The notes beneath the pieces are model-generated. The model did not search any database, was not told the DNA's origin, and worked only from the letters and a program-made list of their open reading frames with translations. Both the position numbers and the translations under genes were made by a program. This document shows, one piece after another, positions 9,430-22,395 of a DNA stretch of 64,000 nt. This DNA is from Protula sp. h YS-2021 (Eukaryota > Annelida > Polychaeta > Sabellida > Serpulidae). Position 1 is the stretch's first letter; every line of letters begins with the position of its first letter. The stretch spans positions 19,052,603 to 19,116,602 of the forward strand of contig OX457027.1 of assembly GCA_949752745.1 (NCBI GenBank), read 5' to 3'.

Positions 9430-12400
9430 CTAGTTATTTTATTTACTTTATCCATTTTTATCGTGCGCTTTTTAACACCTTTGTGCTTATTGTAAGATCG
9501 TAACATTATGAATTGAAATCAAATGTGTACAGAATTGCACTTGAAATGCAATACTGTTGACAAATTTGAGTTCAATTCATAATCTTACGATGTGAGTCTT
9601 TCCAGGAGTCTGTGTAAGGAAAGCACAAAATGTCAGCTGTTACGTGTTTAAAAATCACTTCTCATTTGAGTTACGGAATGTTAGAACGAAGCGAAAACGA
9701 CAGCTGAATGGTGGGTAACTGTGACTTGGCTTTCATCCTACTACAGTATTACAGGGGGAAGAGGGAGGGGGAGAAAATGAGTGGCTCATTAGGTGAAGGC
9801 CAAGAATGAGTTGAACACTATGAATTATTGAATTCCATCTCCTCAGCAAACAACTACGCCTCCAAGTCGAGGTATGATGACAGCCTGACAAAAGGGAGTC
9901 TTCAATGTTTCATTTCTAAGGTGTCCATTCCTCGCAGTGCCGCTCTTTATCAGAAGATAGGAGAAACACTGGAGAAAGTTGTTGTTAATTATTATTTGCT
10001 CAACTGTTATAGATCAGTCTTTTGTCACCACTTTCTTGCTCCTGTTTGATCGTATTAGAAAGTTTAAAGGTTTCCCTTGAAAGAACTGTAGCAAATGAAG
10101 CCAAAAAAATCTAAAACAGATTTCGATTAATCCGACATGGTAGCCAACCAGGCATCTGTCAATCCGAGACACTGCTTTTAAAAACCCTGGATAAACCGGA
10201 ATGTGCTAAGCCTCACCAATGTATATAAAACGCTTGTACACTGATTAGAAATTATTTTCTTTTGTTTCGTGGGGGGGGGGGGCGGATTAGCATGAGCGGG
10301 GGGGGGGGGGGGGTTGTGACTCTACGTTAATCAAGGCTGATCGACATTGCAGTCAACTGAATATATGATAATCTGGTATGCGGAATTACGCATTATCGAC
10401 CAGGGGTGGGTCCCGTGTTTCCTGTCCAGGGGAATATCCGGACAATGCCAGGGACAAGAGAATCTAATTCGAGGAAGCAGTCGGGACATATAATAACATG
10501 CAGTAAAACACTGCTAATTCTGCATCCTTTCGCCGAAAATTTCGGGGGAATCGAGATTTTCAATGGGTACTATGCCACAACTTTATATTTTTTCTCTTCT
10601 TCTCTTGCTCGCGGACACCCCAAACCTATAGGCCCCAATCCGAAGGGTTGGGGCCTAATAATCGATTATAACGAGGCAGGCACACTAACATGACTGGTGC
10701 CGGGGGTAAGAAGGGTAACCAGCATGTCTGAATGCTCTTTTCTTTCAGATGATTGCACAGTGCATAAAGTAATTGCTTTCTGCACTGGCCATAAATAAAA
10801 ACACCCGGATATTGCTGACATGAAAATGTTCTGATCAATGCATTACATATGTTTTTGCTCGGTTTATTTTTTGAAATATTGATAACGTTCCTCCTAGCAG
10901 TGGCAGGGGCCTATCCATCCACTTGCTATCACAAGTCGGCTCTTCTGTCGTCCCTTCTCGCTCGGAATCCATCTGATAAGATCAGCACACATCCGTTACA
11001 TGAAACATGCTAAATCAAGCTACGCGTGTATTGGTGATACCCACCGTAACACAATGCCCCTAACCCGAATCAGCTGTGATGTTAGTAGCCTACTGAAGGT
11101 AAAAGTACCAATCTTTGCTTCGTAAACTTAAGAAGACTTCGGAAGTCTCCGGAAATGTCCACCTCAAATATTCTCCTTTATTCACAAACAGTGTTGTTTT
11201 TTTTATAGGATATAGTTAGCCTTAACCCTTTACCATATATTTCAGACCCACTGATCGGCCACTGCCTGTTTCATACATGTTCCAGAAATTACACAGACGC
11301 CAATGGAACAACCTCAAATACGGACGACACTTCTCAACATGGGGATATCTAAGCAAGCCTGAAACGTGGCAAAATTTTCTGCTCGCCTGTTGGGCCACAT
11401 ACTTTGTCAAGTTAGTAGCACGGCATACATGTTGATTGCCCGAATCATATTATCTGCTTTAAAATATTAATTAAGAAAAATTAGCCGTCTAACAGGCAAC
11501 CAATTCCCAAAAAAAGTTGGTCGATCGTGACAACTGTTACCTGGGCAATTTTTTTTTTACACAAAATTCGATCGTCTCGGGAATACAGACTGAAGTTATT
11601 TAAAACCGTGTATATTTCGTATACATTTTGCCACACATCTGTTCTGCAATATACCATACAACCGCCAATATAACGAAGCCTGCCAGCTGGTCGAGTTATT
11701 ACCTATTGACTCGAGCTTTTTCTAATCACAAGGACTTGTTTCCCCGGTTAATTTTCTACAATATATTGTTATTTTCGGGCCAGCAAGTTACAGCATATGG
11801 CATCCTAAAGCGCTTTGTGCGACCTTAATCAATGTTAGAAAAATTAAAAGCAAACTGCAAATTCATACGGTACAAAGCTTTCAATTCAACGACTGCTTTT
11901 GCACAAACATAATACAATAAACTGCACACAATATATACATGTGCCGCGGATAATTTGGTCCACACAACGGCCTGTACTCAATCCTAACAAATATAAACAG
12001 CAAAAAAAAAAATCCATTTTAGAAACCAAACGGCCCAGTCCCGCGTGAAAAGTACTCGTTTTCTGGCATTTAGATAAACTGTTCTAGCCTACCAGCCAAT
12101 GTGCTTTATAAAATTTGTCAGAGAGCAAAAAGACCAAATTTAAAACCTTGCACAATCATGTCCCCCTGGCAAAGGGAATGAATAACGAGTCACGTGATGC
12201 AATAAAAATATTGACAATTCTGAGTTGCTGATGAAAGAGCCGAATCGAGGCTTGAGTCGGCGGGTCTCTAAAGCAATTTATCAGTGAATTCTGCTTGAAT
12301 GTAATTTGCGAGCGAGGAATGTCAACACATTACATCGTTTACAGAGGAAGGCACAGCAATAATGTGATTGTAAAGACAGTGGGGACACGACGTTGTCCGT

Positions 12401-13019
12401 CCAAGCGCTTCCGGTTTCACTGTACCAACTGAGGTTTTCAGAACCGCGAAAGTTCCAGGGTCCCAGTGTGTCATTTTCAAGTAACAACCAATGAAGCTAC
12501 CATACTTTTTAGACTCCGCTTTTTAACAAGAACAGTTTCAAGCCCTGTGTGGATTGAATACTGAATCATATACTCGTGCGCCAGTGAGAATACTATTTTA
12601 TGAAAAAAAAAAACAAAACAAAAGGAACCTAAAGTGCACCTTCACGTAGGTTATGATCACTGACTGGTTATACACAAAGAACAGTAGACGTTATCACTAC
12701 AGGGGTCCCCGAAAGCGCTACAGGGTAACGCCGAAGATCAGAGCCGTCGTAACTATAACTCCCACTGGGGCCGTGAAATGATGGCATGATAGCAGATATG
12801 ATGACATAAAGCGGTTCAGTTCGCAAGACTGCTTTCTGTCAGCACAAAATGGGAGTATTTTTCTTTCTTTTTTTTTTTTCTTTTTTTTAACCTTTTTATT
12901 CAAACTTTGACCAGTATTGAAAAGAGTAAGGCTGTATCGATAACAGAATTTTAATGCTTTCAATTATCAACCAAATAAATGACACAAATGTAGGCATGGA
13001 TACTCAGTCAGACAGGAGA
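9430..13019. other. CACNA2D intron, no gene seen
   Basis: This is intronic sequence with G-tracts at 10270-10310 and a 9-bp-stem hairpin 'aggccccaa...ttggggcct' at 10630-10656, which probably belongs to an old mobile element. Short ORFs in this stretch show no family resemblance that I recognise. Confidence 0.5.
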
Positions 13020-13697
13020 CCTGTCCCCTGTCCTACCTTCCCTCACTCCCCTCGCCCCCTTCCCCCCACCAGTTCTGCAGGGCCCCACTACCCGTCCTAC
13101 TGCCTGCATAGGCACAGGTAAGCAGACAGACGGACTTAAACATGAGACCCGTCCCCTGTCCTACCTCCCCTCTCTCCCTCTGCCCATCCCCGACCACCAG
13201 TTCTGCAGTGCCCAGTACCCGCCCTAAGTCCCCTCTTCCCCCTCTGCCCCTCCCCGACCACCAGTTCTGCAGTGCCCAGTACCTGCCCTACCTCCCATCC
13301 CCCCTCCTCCCCTCCCCGACCACCAGTTCTGCAGTGCCCAGTATGCACCCCTCCGCCCCTAACCGACCACCAGTTCTGCAGGGCCCAGTACCCGCCCCAC
13401 CTCCGCTCCCCCCTCCGCCCCTCCCCGACCACCAGTTCTGCAGGGTCCAGTACCCGCCCTACCTCCCATCCCCCCTCCTCGCCTCCCCGACCACCAGTTC
13501 TGCAGGGCCCAGGATGCACCCCTCCGCCCCTAACCGACCACCAGTTCTGCAGGGCCCAGTACCCGCCCCACCTCCGCTCCCCCCCTCCGCCCCTCCCCGA
13601 CCACCAGTTCTGCAGGGTCCAGTACCCGCCCTACCTCCCCTCTCCCCCTCCGCCCCTCCCCGACCACCCGTTCTGCAGGGCCCAGTACCCGCCCTAC
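13020..13697. repeat. ~60-bp GC-rich minisatellite starting at a CACNA2D splice donor
   Basis: About ten units of roughly 48-62 bp share 'ccaccagttctgcag', 'gcccagtacccgcc' and 'ctacctcc'. On the gene strand the unit contains 'GGAGGTAGGGCGGGTACTGG', which is identical to the last four exon bases plus the 5' splice site of the exon at 13698-13839. It is much more GC-rich than its surroundings and yields proline-rich pseudo-ORFs on the plus strand and glycine/arginine-rich ones on the minus strand, none of them supported as genes. Confidence 0.93.
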
Positions 13698-13839
13698 CTC
13701 CTTCATAGATCTCCACAGGGATGTGCACGCTGGAGACGTTCGTGTTGACCCTCCGCTTGAACTGTTCGTCATACTCGTAACCCTCCTCCTCGTCGTCGAT
13801 TCGCTTCGAATGCACGTACAATTTCTTTACCTTTTCCAA
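13698..13839 (-). CDS. CACNA2D: CACNA2D exon: start of VWA_N domain
   Basis: The exon is 142 bases, phase 0 to 1. It reads 'LEKVKKLYVHSKRIDDEEE', then 'YEYDEQFKRRVNTNVSSVHI' and PVEIYEG. It matches 'F..EVN.S.STVHIPTDIYEG' of vertebrate alpha2/delta. The acceptor is TTTCAG and the donor GGAG|GTAGGG. The donor sequence is the seed of the adjoining minisatellite. Confidence 0.95.
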
Positions 13840-14029
13840 CTGAAATTCAATAAGACACAGCAACTAGTATTAATTACGACAACTAGTATTAAATTGTTAT
13901 TACTACCCACCGCTTGAATCGCGAAATCTCAATTACCACAATATAATATTATTTTTTGCTTTCTCAACTATTTTCTTTCTATCTTTTTTTTTTCTTTCTT
14001 TCTTTCTTTTTTTCCTTCCTTCTTCTTTA

Positions 14030-15960
14030 ATTCCCACTTGCAAACTTCGTTTGCAAACGGGTATAAGTTAGTATTTTTTCTCGAAATTTCTACCTTTTTT
14101 CCTTCTCTTTTTTCTCGAAAACTCCTCCTACGCTATTTGACGTAGGACGATGAAATTTGGCACAGAAATAGAGGGTGGTGAGATGTCGTGAAATCCGCAA
14201 CATTTTTTTACCTTGACTTGAAGGTCAAGGTCAAATTGAGGTCACATATTTTTTAGCTAAAAGTCGTTTCCAGAAAACTCCTACAGGGTTTGTCGTAGAA
14301 AGACGGCATTTGGCAGAGTCATAGAAGGTAATGAGTTGTCGTGAAATCCGCAAAAATTTTTGTCCTTGAAACTCAGAGGTCAAGGTCAAAGTGAGGGCAA
14401 AATATTTTTTGAAACGCCTATTAATCACGAAAGGTGCTCAAATCCCAGTTTGAACACATAAAACGTACTCAGTAGGGGTAAACTTTTATCCTTAATCTTG
14501 ACCTAGAGGGTCAAGGTCAAAGACACGTGACCTCACGTGCCGCTAACGACAGACCGTCTTATCTCGAAAACGGTTAGAGATAGAGCGATTTTGAGCTCAT
14601 TTTCGACCCTTTGGGCCTAAATAACGTAACATAAGCGGTACCTCGGTGATCTTGAACTTCTGGGTCACGATCAAGGCCAAAAACCGGAAGTTGACTATTA
14701 TCTCGAAAACGGTTAGAGATTTTGAGCTAATTTTCGACCTTTTGAGCCTAGAAGACGTTATATAACAGGTCACTCGGTGACCCTGACCACCTCGGCTATG
14801 GTCAACGTCAAAAACCGAAAAACCCTTCAGTGGTCGGTTCATAGAATGATATCAACTGTTAAATCTTTTGGGGGAAAACTGAGCAAAAAATTTCTGTTTT
14901 ACAATAACTTATAGCAGCGCATGTAGAAAAAACTAGACCGAATTTCGCTACACGTAGCGAAATGACACCCACTTGCAATGGTACAATCTATCTGGTCAAA
15001 GACACTTTTTTCAGTCTTTCCACATAATTGTCACCTTCAGAATTATTATCATGAACAAGGACATCGAAGTAAATATAATGTAATCTCAAATAATCAAATT
15101 CAGTTTTCTAACCATTTTTCAGACAATGGACAACTTCCGGTTCTTGACCTTGACCATGATGGAGGAGGTCAAGGTCACCGAGGTACCTCTTATATAACGT
15201 CTTTTAGGCCCAAAGGGTCGAAAATAACCTCAAAATTGCTCTATCTCTAACCGTTTTCGGGGTAATGGTCAACTTCCGGTTTTTGACCTTGACCATGACG
15301 GAGGAGGTCAAGGTCACCGAGGTACCTCTTATATAACGTCTTTTAGGCCCAAAGGGTCGAAAATAAGCTCAAAATCGCTCTATCTCTAACCATTTTCGAG
15401 ATAATTGTCAACTTCCGGTTTGTGACCTTGACCTTGATGGAGGAGGTCAAAGTCACCGATGTACCTCTTATATAACGTCTTTTAGGCCCAAAGGGTCGAA
15501 AATAAGCGCAAAATCGCTCTATCTCTAACCATTTTCGAGATAATGGACAATTTTTCTCTAACGGAATTCAATATACAAAAGTCACATGACCTTGACCTTG
15601 ACACTGAATGTCGAGATTCCATCCATGATGTTACTGCCTACTGACACCGTACACGGGTTGAAACAAGCATTTGAGCGCTATTTCCAGCAAATTTTTCGTG
15701 ATGGAAGAGGTTTTTGAAAAAATATTTTGACCTCAATTTGACCTTCATCCTGAAGGTCAAGGTCAAAATTTTTTGCGGATTTCACGGCATCTTATCACCC
15801 TCTATCTCTGTGCCAAATTTCATCGTCCTACGTCAAAAAGCGTAGGAGGAGTTTTCTGGAAACCTCCGTGACGAAAAAAAAAAAAAAAAAAAGGAAGGAA
15901 TAAACGCCGGAATTCTTAGCAAACCATACCCATTTGCAAACTATGTTTGCAAGTGGGAAT
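14030..15960. mobile_element. Foldback element, ~1.9 kb, with tandem-repeat arms
   Basis: Both ends carry 'attcccacttgcaaac', then three bases, then 'gtttgcaaa' and 'gggtat', in opposite orientation, each forming a small hairpin. The arms, about 14030-14840 and 15115-15960, are inverted relative to each other. They contain tandem units of about 139-170 bp with 'aaggtcaaggtca', 'ccggaagttgac', 'gttagagatagagcga' and 'ccctttgggccta'. TA flanks both ends (a possible 2-bp duplication). There is no transposase ORF. It sits in the 9.8 kb CACNA2D intron. Confidence 0.85.
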
Positions 15961-17364
15961 TACTAGAAAAGGGAAATTAGAAAATGTGAAATTGGTTGGC
16001 AGTCGCATTTCCCATTATGAACAGTTTTGTAAGTAATGCATTTGTACAGTCACGATGGAGTATTTCCATAATGATTCCCATGAATAAATATAGTCATACA
16101 TTGCTTGAATTGCATCAGATACAAACCGCCTTTTGAAACTTTTGCTTTAAATAACACCCTTTCTTTCCGTCTGATGCCCTGGACACTGTCTCTGTGAGTG
16201 CCAGCCTGTTACTTAGCAACAAATAAGCCTAGCTAATAATACCTTTTGTGCGGTGTTACATACTGCGCAAATCTAAGAACCTTTACACAACCGCAAGCAG
16301 GAAAGACAATAAACGTAATATGAAGGGAAACTTGTGGTTCTGATTCTCAAACACCTTGTGCAAAAAGCTGAATTTCATTTTTTTTCATCGGTAGTTGTCA
16401 GTTTTATGGGTTTTCACAGGCCATGTGGTCAAAAACCCAAACTTTGTATGCTAATGAAGATTAATCCGATATAATGTCCATCAAATCCTCAAATCCCTGC
16501 AAGTTTCTTTCGTATTTCAAATGAGAAGTTTCACGTACAGATTTTAAACTAAAGATACACAGGCGGCATGCACAATATGTAAGAAGATAATATGAGTATT
16601 TTCTGCAAAGGTGGTCTGATCATTAAATATTATGTTACGTCACAATCTGTGAATGTAAGACGCGTCACACGGTTTTGAGTTCGCATTTTTGGTCAACATG
16701 AAAAGCCCACAGATTTCCAAATACATGAAAGAACAATTTCTTCTCTTACTTGAAATTCTGAATCAAGTAGACAACTGATGGTATTCATAATCAAGATCAT
16801 GGAAGAATTGCAATGAATTACCGCTTACATTGCGTAATATTCCGTGCCAATACAGTGCAATACGCAGCGCTGGCAAGTCTCTTCCCAGATCGTAAAAAAC
16901 AATCGTTTTTTACCAGTTTTTTTCAGATGCAGAAGAAAGACTTTTTTCCCTTCAAAAAGGTTCCAAATAATAATTTAGTGAAATATCTTAAAGCTTAAAA
17001 TGGTGTGCAGTTTTACACTCAAAGAAAAAATAATGATTTCTTCTCATATTCTCACTAATCCCTGAAGCTACAATTCTGAGTTTGAAATGTTCCAACGCCA
17101 GTTGTTAAGTGAATGGATGATATGGTACACATCACAGCAGTTTTTGTGTTGCGCTGTCTCCACAGATACAATCAAAACAAGTTGATTTTTGTTTACCAAA
17201 CAATTTCTGGTTGTCTCATGTGTTAATAGACGGCATGTAAAAATTTTCAGTCAGGGTGGCAAGTTTCCGAAAAAGTAAAAAATAAAAATATCATGAATTT
17301 TTTAATCCATGATTTTTGCTCCTTTTCCGATATGTAAGAAATACTTTTTTATGCTTAGAGTCAT
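15961..17364. other. CACNA2D intron, nothing recognised
   Basis: This is plain AT-rich intron sequence between the foldback element and the 24-bp minisatellite. The 61-codon ORF at 16813-16998 has no recognisable similarity. Confidence 0.5.
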
Positions 17365-18870
17365 AGTGAGACTCCCAAAAGAGTCAAGGACAGACTCCCA
17401 AAACAGTCAAGGACAGACTCCCAAAACAGTCAAGGAGAAACTCCCAAAAGAGTCAGGGACAGACTCCCAAAAGAGTCAAGGACAGACTCCCAAAACAGTC
17501 AAAGACAGACTCCCAAAAGAGTCAAGAAGAAACTCCCAAAAGAGTCAGGGACAGACTCCCAAAAGAGTCAAAGACAGACTCCCAAAACAGTCAAGGACAG
17601 ACTCCCAAAAGAGTTAAGGAGAAACTCCCAAAAGAGTCAGGGACAGACACCAAAAAGCGTCAAGGACAGACTCCCAAAACAGTCAAGGACAGACTCCCAA
17701 AAGAGTCAAGGAGAAACTCCCAAAAGAGTCAGGGACAGACTCCCAAAAGAGCCAAGGACAGACTCCCAAAACAGTCAAGGACAGACTCCCAAAAGAGTCA
17801 AGGAGAAACTCCCAAAAGAGTCAGGGACAGACTCCCAAAAGAGTCAAGGACAGACTCCCAAAACAGTCAAGGACAGACTCCCAAAAGAGTTAAGGAGAAA
17901 CTCCCAAAAGAGTCAGGGACAGACTCCCAAAAGAGTCAAGGACAGACTCCCAAAACAGTCAAGGTCAGACTCCCAAAACAGTCAAGGAGAAACTTCTAAA
18001 AGAGTCATGGACAGACTCCCAAGAGTCATGGAGGGACTTCCAAAAGAGTCAGGGACAGACTCCCAAAAGAACCAAGGAGTAACTCCCAAAAGAGTCAAGG
18101 ACAGACTCCCAAAAGAGCCAAGGAGAAACTCCCAAAAGAGTCAGGGACAGACTCCCAAAAGAGCCAAGGAGAAACTCCCAAAAGAGTCAGGGACAGACTC
18201 CCAAAAGAGTCAAGGAGAAACTCCCAAAAGAGTCAGGGACAGACTCCCAAAAGAGTCAAGGAGAAACTCCCAAAAGAGTCAGGGACAGACTCCCAAAAGA
18301 GTCAAGGACAGACTCCCAAAACAGTCAAGGACAGACTCCCAAAAGAGTCAAGGAGAAACTCCGAAAAGAGTCAGGGACAGACTCCCAAAAGAGTCAAGGA
18401 CAGACTCCCAAAACAGTCAAGGTCAGACTCCCAAAACAGTCAAGGAGAAACTTCTAAAAGAGTCATGGACAGACTCCCAAGAGTCATGGAGGGACTTCCA
18501 AAAGAGTCAGGGACAGACTCCCAAAAGAACCAAGGAGAAACTCCCAAAAGAGTCAAGGACAGACTCCCAAAAGAGCCAAGGAGAAACTCCCAAAAGAGTC
18601 AGGGACAGACTCCCAAAAGAGCCAAGGAGAAACTCCCAAAAGAGTCAGGGACAGACTCCCAAAAGAGTCAAGGAGAAACTCCCAAAAGAGTCAGGGACAG
18701 ACTCCCAAAAGAGTCAAGGAGAAACTCCCAAAAGAGTCAGGGACAGACTCCCAAAAGAGTCAAGGAGAGACTCTCAAAACAGTCAGGGAGAGACTCCTAA
18801 AACAGTCATGGAGAGAATCCCAAGAGCCAAGGAGAAACTCATAAAAGTGTCAAGGACAGACTCCCAAAAG
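17365..18870. repeat. 24-bp minisatellite, ~60 copies, with higher-order duplication
   Basis: The unit is 24 bp and alternates forms such as 'agactcccaaaagagtcaag' and 'aaactcccaaaagagtcagg'. Because 24 is a multiple of three, long open frames arise, such as a 299-codon plus-strand ORF of repeated QKSQGQTP/KRVKDRLPKE-like units. It lies inside a CACNA2D intron, antisense to the gene. A block of about 458 bp marked by a variant 'cttctaaaagagtcatgg' occurs twice, near 17993 and 18449. Confidence 0.95.
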
Positions 18871-21644
18871 ACTACGTTTACATTACCAGTCTCACGGATT
18901 ACTTGAGATTATTCAATGCCAGGTTTACTTGCTTTAATTGCAATTACTTTTAAAGAAACATTGCTCCTTGCAACTACCATTACTGTAACGGCGCAACACT
19001 GTGCACTACAACTGCCTACCAACAACAGAGTGCATCAGCACTTAACGTACAGCAATGCGGACCGTAACTGTACTAGTGCTGGACCTACTCACGCCATTTC
19101 CGGAGGAAAACAGGCGCATTATCCAGGGCATTCAAACAAATACCACTTGGCCAGCTCGGAAGATAAGCCTTACAAAATCACGTAAAGATAAAAGTGACGA
19201 GAATGATGTGGATATGTTCACTGTTTACTGCCTGTATATAGCTTCCAGAGTCTTTTGTACCTCTGTGTTGCTCGGGCAGACAGTTACGAGCCAAGCGGCA
19301 ATAACCTTATGAATGAAGACGATACCCTATCACGCAGCATCAACGCCTCCAAGTTTACATTTGCGTTTTGAAGTGTTTTCGTGGATGTTAATTTATTAAA
19401 ATGCAGCATATATTAAATTCGAATAGTCTCGTTGATTTATTTACCCAGTCTAAACAATATTTAATATTCTGTTTTGTTTGCAGGTCTGTTGCAAAACCGT
19501 CCTAAATCTCAGTTACCTTGAACTTTTTTTTTTTTTCTTATATGACTCCTCCCAAGTCTCGGTCCCAGCCAGTTCATCCCGAAACGTTGTAATTCCTCCA
19601 AACAACTATGCGCATATCTTTACTGACCAAATACACATGTGAAAGAGGCCTATGGCTTTTTCACTTAAATTCAGATAATATTACCATTAAAGTACACCAA
19701 TATAAGGCTCATTCTGTTAATTATTCAGGATTTAAACAGGAATGTCCTAATCTAACAATATTATTATTATATATCAATAATGGTATGAGAAAACATATCT
19801 TTGGCGGAGAGCTAAAAATGTTAACACAATTTATAAGAAAACCTTGAAACATACCAAGAAAAGTGAAAACAACCGGACCTAAATCCTAACAGTGGTTGGT
19901 TTTTGTCATCTGCTCGACAACATGAAGCCTGAAAATATCCGAACTTTAGATTTTGGATATTTTGGTAATTTTTTTTCGGTGGGCGTCAAAAAGGCAATCG
20001 CTTAACAAAGACTCGTTTACCGTTGAAACATGCCTTACATACCACTTTTTTTCTTCTTTTTTCACGAAATGAAACATCTGCAGTAACAAATCTTTTCTTT
20101 AAGCTCTTTCTTGGAGAAGACCATATTTGGAGTCAAAAGTCCGCAGTACAAAGTTTGAACTCTGAAGTCCCAACGTGAAATCCCAATTTTGGAGTCTCAA
20201 TTTTGGATGGCACACGCAGCCTGGAGGCACGTGCCCACCGGATCTCTCCCTTCATCCCGAGGGGAGGGGGGTCATAGTTTTTATTATATAAGTTTTGTAG
20301 GTGTTTCCCCTCTCCCTCAGGGATTAAAAATGATGTGTCCAACAGCAATTGTTGAATGTCAAGACAATGACTAAAATTCACACTTCATGGTGAATAGTCG
20401 GAAGCCACGTGACATGGTAAGGTTTTCCAAAAATCCCGTTTCCACACTCATTCTTACTTTCTGAATCCCTATTTCGCTATTTCAGTCTCGAACTGGCTCT
20501 GGGGGACTCCATGATTAATGCTGATGTACTGGTGCAAGAGACAGGCAATCTACCCGGCAGTCACCCTCAATGTTTTCTTACGGCTATATCAGTATCGATC
20601 CGGGAGACAGCTGCATTAAGAGCGGCTTCCGTGACAGCTGCTGGCTGCTTTTAGAACACACGTAGCGTGACTTCGTACAGAAAAGAAAGGATTACCCTCC
20701 AAGTATTGTCTACGCTAAACAGCAACAAAAGCACGCTTATACGGCTACGTCAGTTTGTTGGTGTCTTACTACCAAATTGCTATTTCCACAAGAGAACCAT
20801 AGCTCTAAATAGCTTTTTACATGACTCAAGACAACAAGTGCCTTGGGAGTGTGTTTGCGTGTGTCTCATATATTACAACTCTTTACTTTATAGTCATTCT
20901 ACTTTACTTTTTTATACAAACTGCTTCTGAATTTCACTTGAACACCCCCTACCCCCCCCTCCCCCCCCCCCCCCGAGCCCGTTTGCGTTACACACGAAGC
21001 ATCTTTTTGATCTCGATGATATTGGCTCCAGCTACACCACACGGGCGCTATCCGCGATATTTCCAATGCCAGACAGCTAAGTTCAAAGGTCCCATAAAAC
21101 TGTGCAAAATATGAATTATTATAGTAGATGACCTGAAGAAACAAAATGTTATTAAAAAACTGAGAAAGTTTCTGGGATCTGTTGTGAACAGTATTTTTAA
21201 TTAAATTTATGTGAAAAACCCGCAAGTGAAAGCCGATCAGGCCGCCAGACGGACATGAAACACGTGACAGCATTGGTATTGCTATCCATCGAAAAGTTAT
21301 TTGCTATGTAATACTTCGATTCAACAGTAAATCTGATATTAATTATTTTAGAAAATTAAAAAAACAAAACAAAAAAAAAAAAAACAAAAAAAAAACGATA
21401 TTTTGGATAGCAACACAAACCTCTAATTTCCCGTCCCATACGTAACTAGCAGCGGCTTGTTCTGCGAATTCAACAGCAATCTGAAACAACAACAACAACA
21501 ACACAGTTTGAAAAGTCTGTCCAGTAAGTTTATTTCGTATACTACCAAGCTGAGGTCCTACATTACAGCAACGAACTAGAGCAGTGTGTATAGCCCATAT
21601 ATTCCCCACAGCCCCCCCCCCCCCCCCATCAGTTAAACACGGCT
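18871..21644. other. CACNA2D intron, no gene seen
   Basis: It contains poly-C and poly-A tracts near 20945-20975 and 21358-21395 and several ORFs under 130 codons without recognisable similarity. I see no exon, and the flanking exons already join in phase. Confidence 0.5.
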
Positions 21645-22395
21645 TTCAACAGTCAATCAAGAGCTGAAATTTTCCAAGTCCAGTTGGTGCATTTTCCTTG
21701 GACGAACCTGGCCCATTTACAACACCGATCTGTGTTTGTTCCAATAGAAGCTACATACCAAGTTTCATTAAAATCCCTGCAGTTGTTCTTGAGATATCGT
21801 GTTAACAAACTCATTCCGATGCTGAATAATTTCCAGGATTTGGTAAATTTCAAAGTGCATTTGGCTCATTTTCCTTGGGCCAACCTAACCCATTGACAAT
21901 ACCGATCCTTGTTAATGCCCACAGAAGATACACACCAAGTTTCATTAAAATCCTTACAGCTGTTCTTGAGATATCGTGTTAACAATAGTCAATCAAGAGC
22001 TGAAATTTTCCAAGTCCAGCTGGTCCATTTTCCTTACACGAACCTGAACCATTTACAATACCGATCTGTGTTTGTTCACATAGAAGCTACATACCAAGTT
22101 TCATGAAAATCATTGCAGGAGTTTTTAAGTTATCGTGTTAACAAGCTCACACAATAGTCAATGAAGAGCTGAAATATTCTAAGTCCAGCTGGTCCACTTT
22201 CATTGGACGAACCTGGCCCATTTACAATACCGATGTGTGTTTGTTCCCATAGAAGCTATATACCAAGTTTCATGAAAATCCTTGCACGAGTTTTTAAGTT
22301 ATCGCGTTAACAAGCTCTTGATGACAGACCGACAGACCAACCGACACGCAGTCGATCGCATATATTCTCCACAGGTTCTACCTGTGGGGAATAAA
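21645..22395 (-). mobile_element. Pearl-like element: four ~165-bp tandem units plus terminal hairpin
   Basis: Units starting near 21659, 21820, 21993 and 22160 share 'gctgaaattttccaagtcca', 'ccatttacaataccgatctg' and 'taccaagtttcat(g/t)aaaatc'. The array ends in 'gacagaccgacagacc', 'cgatcgcatatattc' and a hairpin 'ccacagg ttcta cctgtgg'. A reverse-complement fragment of the same end is at 41735-41835. Central tandem units with conserved flanks recall pearl elements of bivalves and Helentron-associated HINEs; the assignment is inference. Confidence 0.7.

Noticed and set aside
13136..13863. Proline-rich (plus) and glycine/arginine-rich (minus) ORFs
   Set aside because: These are translations of the GC-rich minisatellite. 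Only the exon at 13698-13839 within this span has family similarity.
18007..18906. 299-codon plus-strand ORF of QKSQGQTPKRVKDRLPKE-like repeats
   Set aside because: It follows from a 24-bp minisatellite. It lies antisense inside a CACNA2D intron and has no start context, splice evidence or unique sequence.
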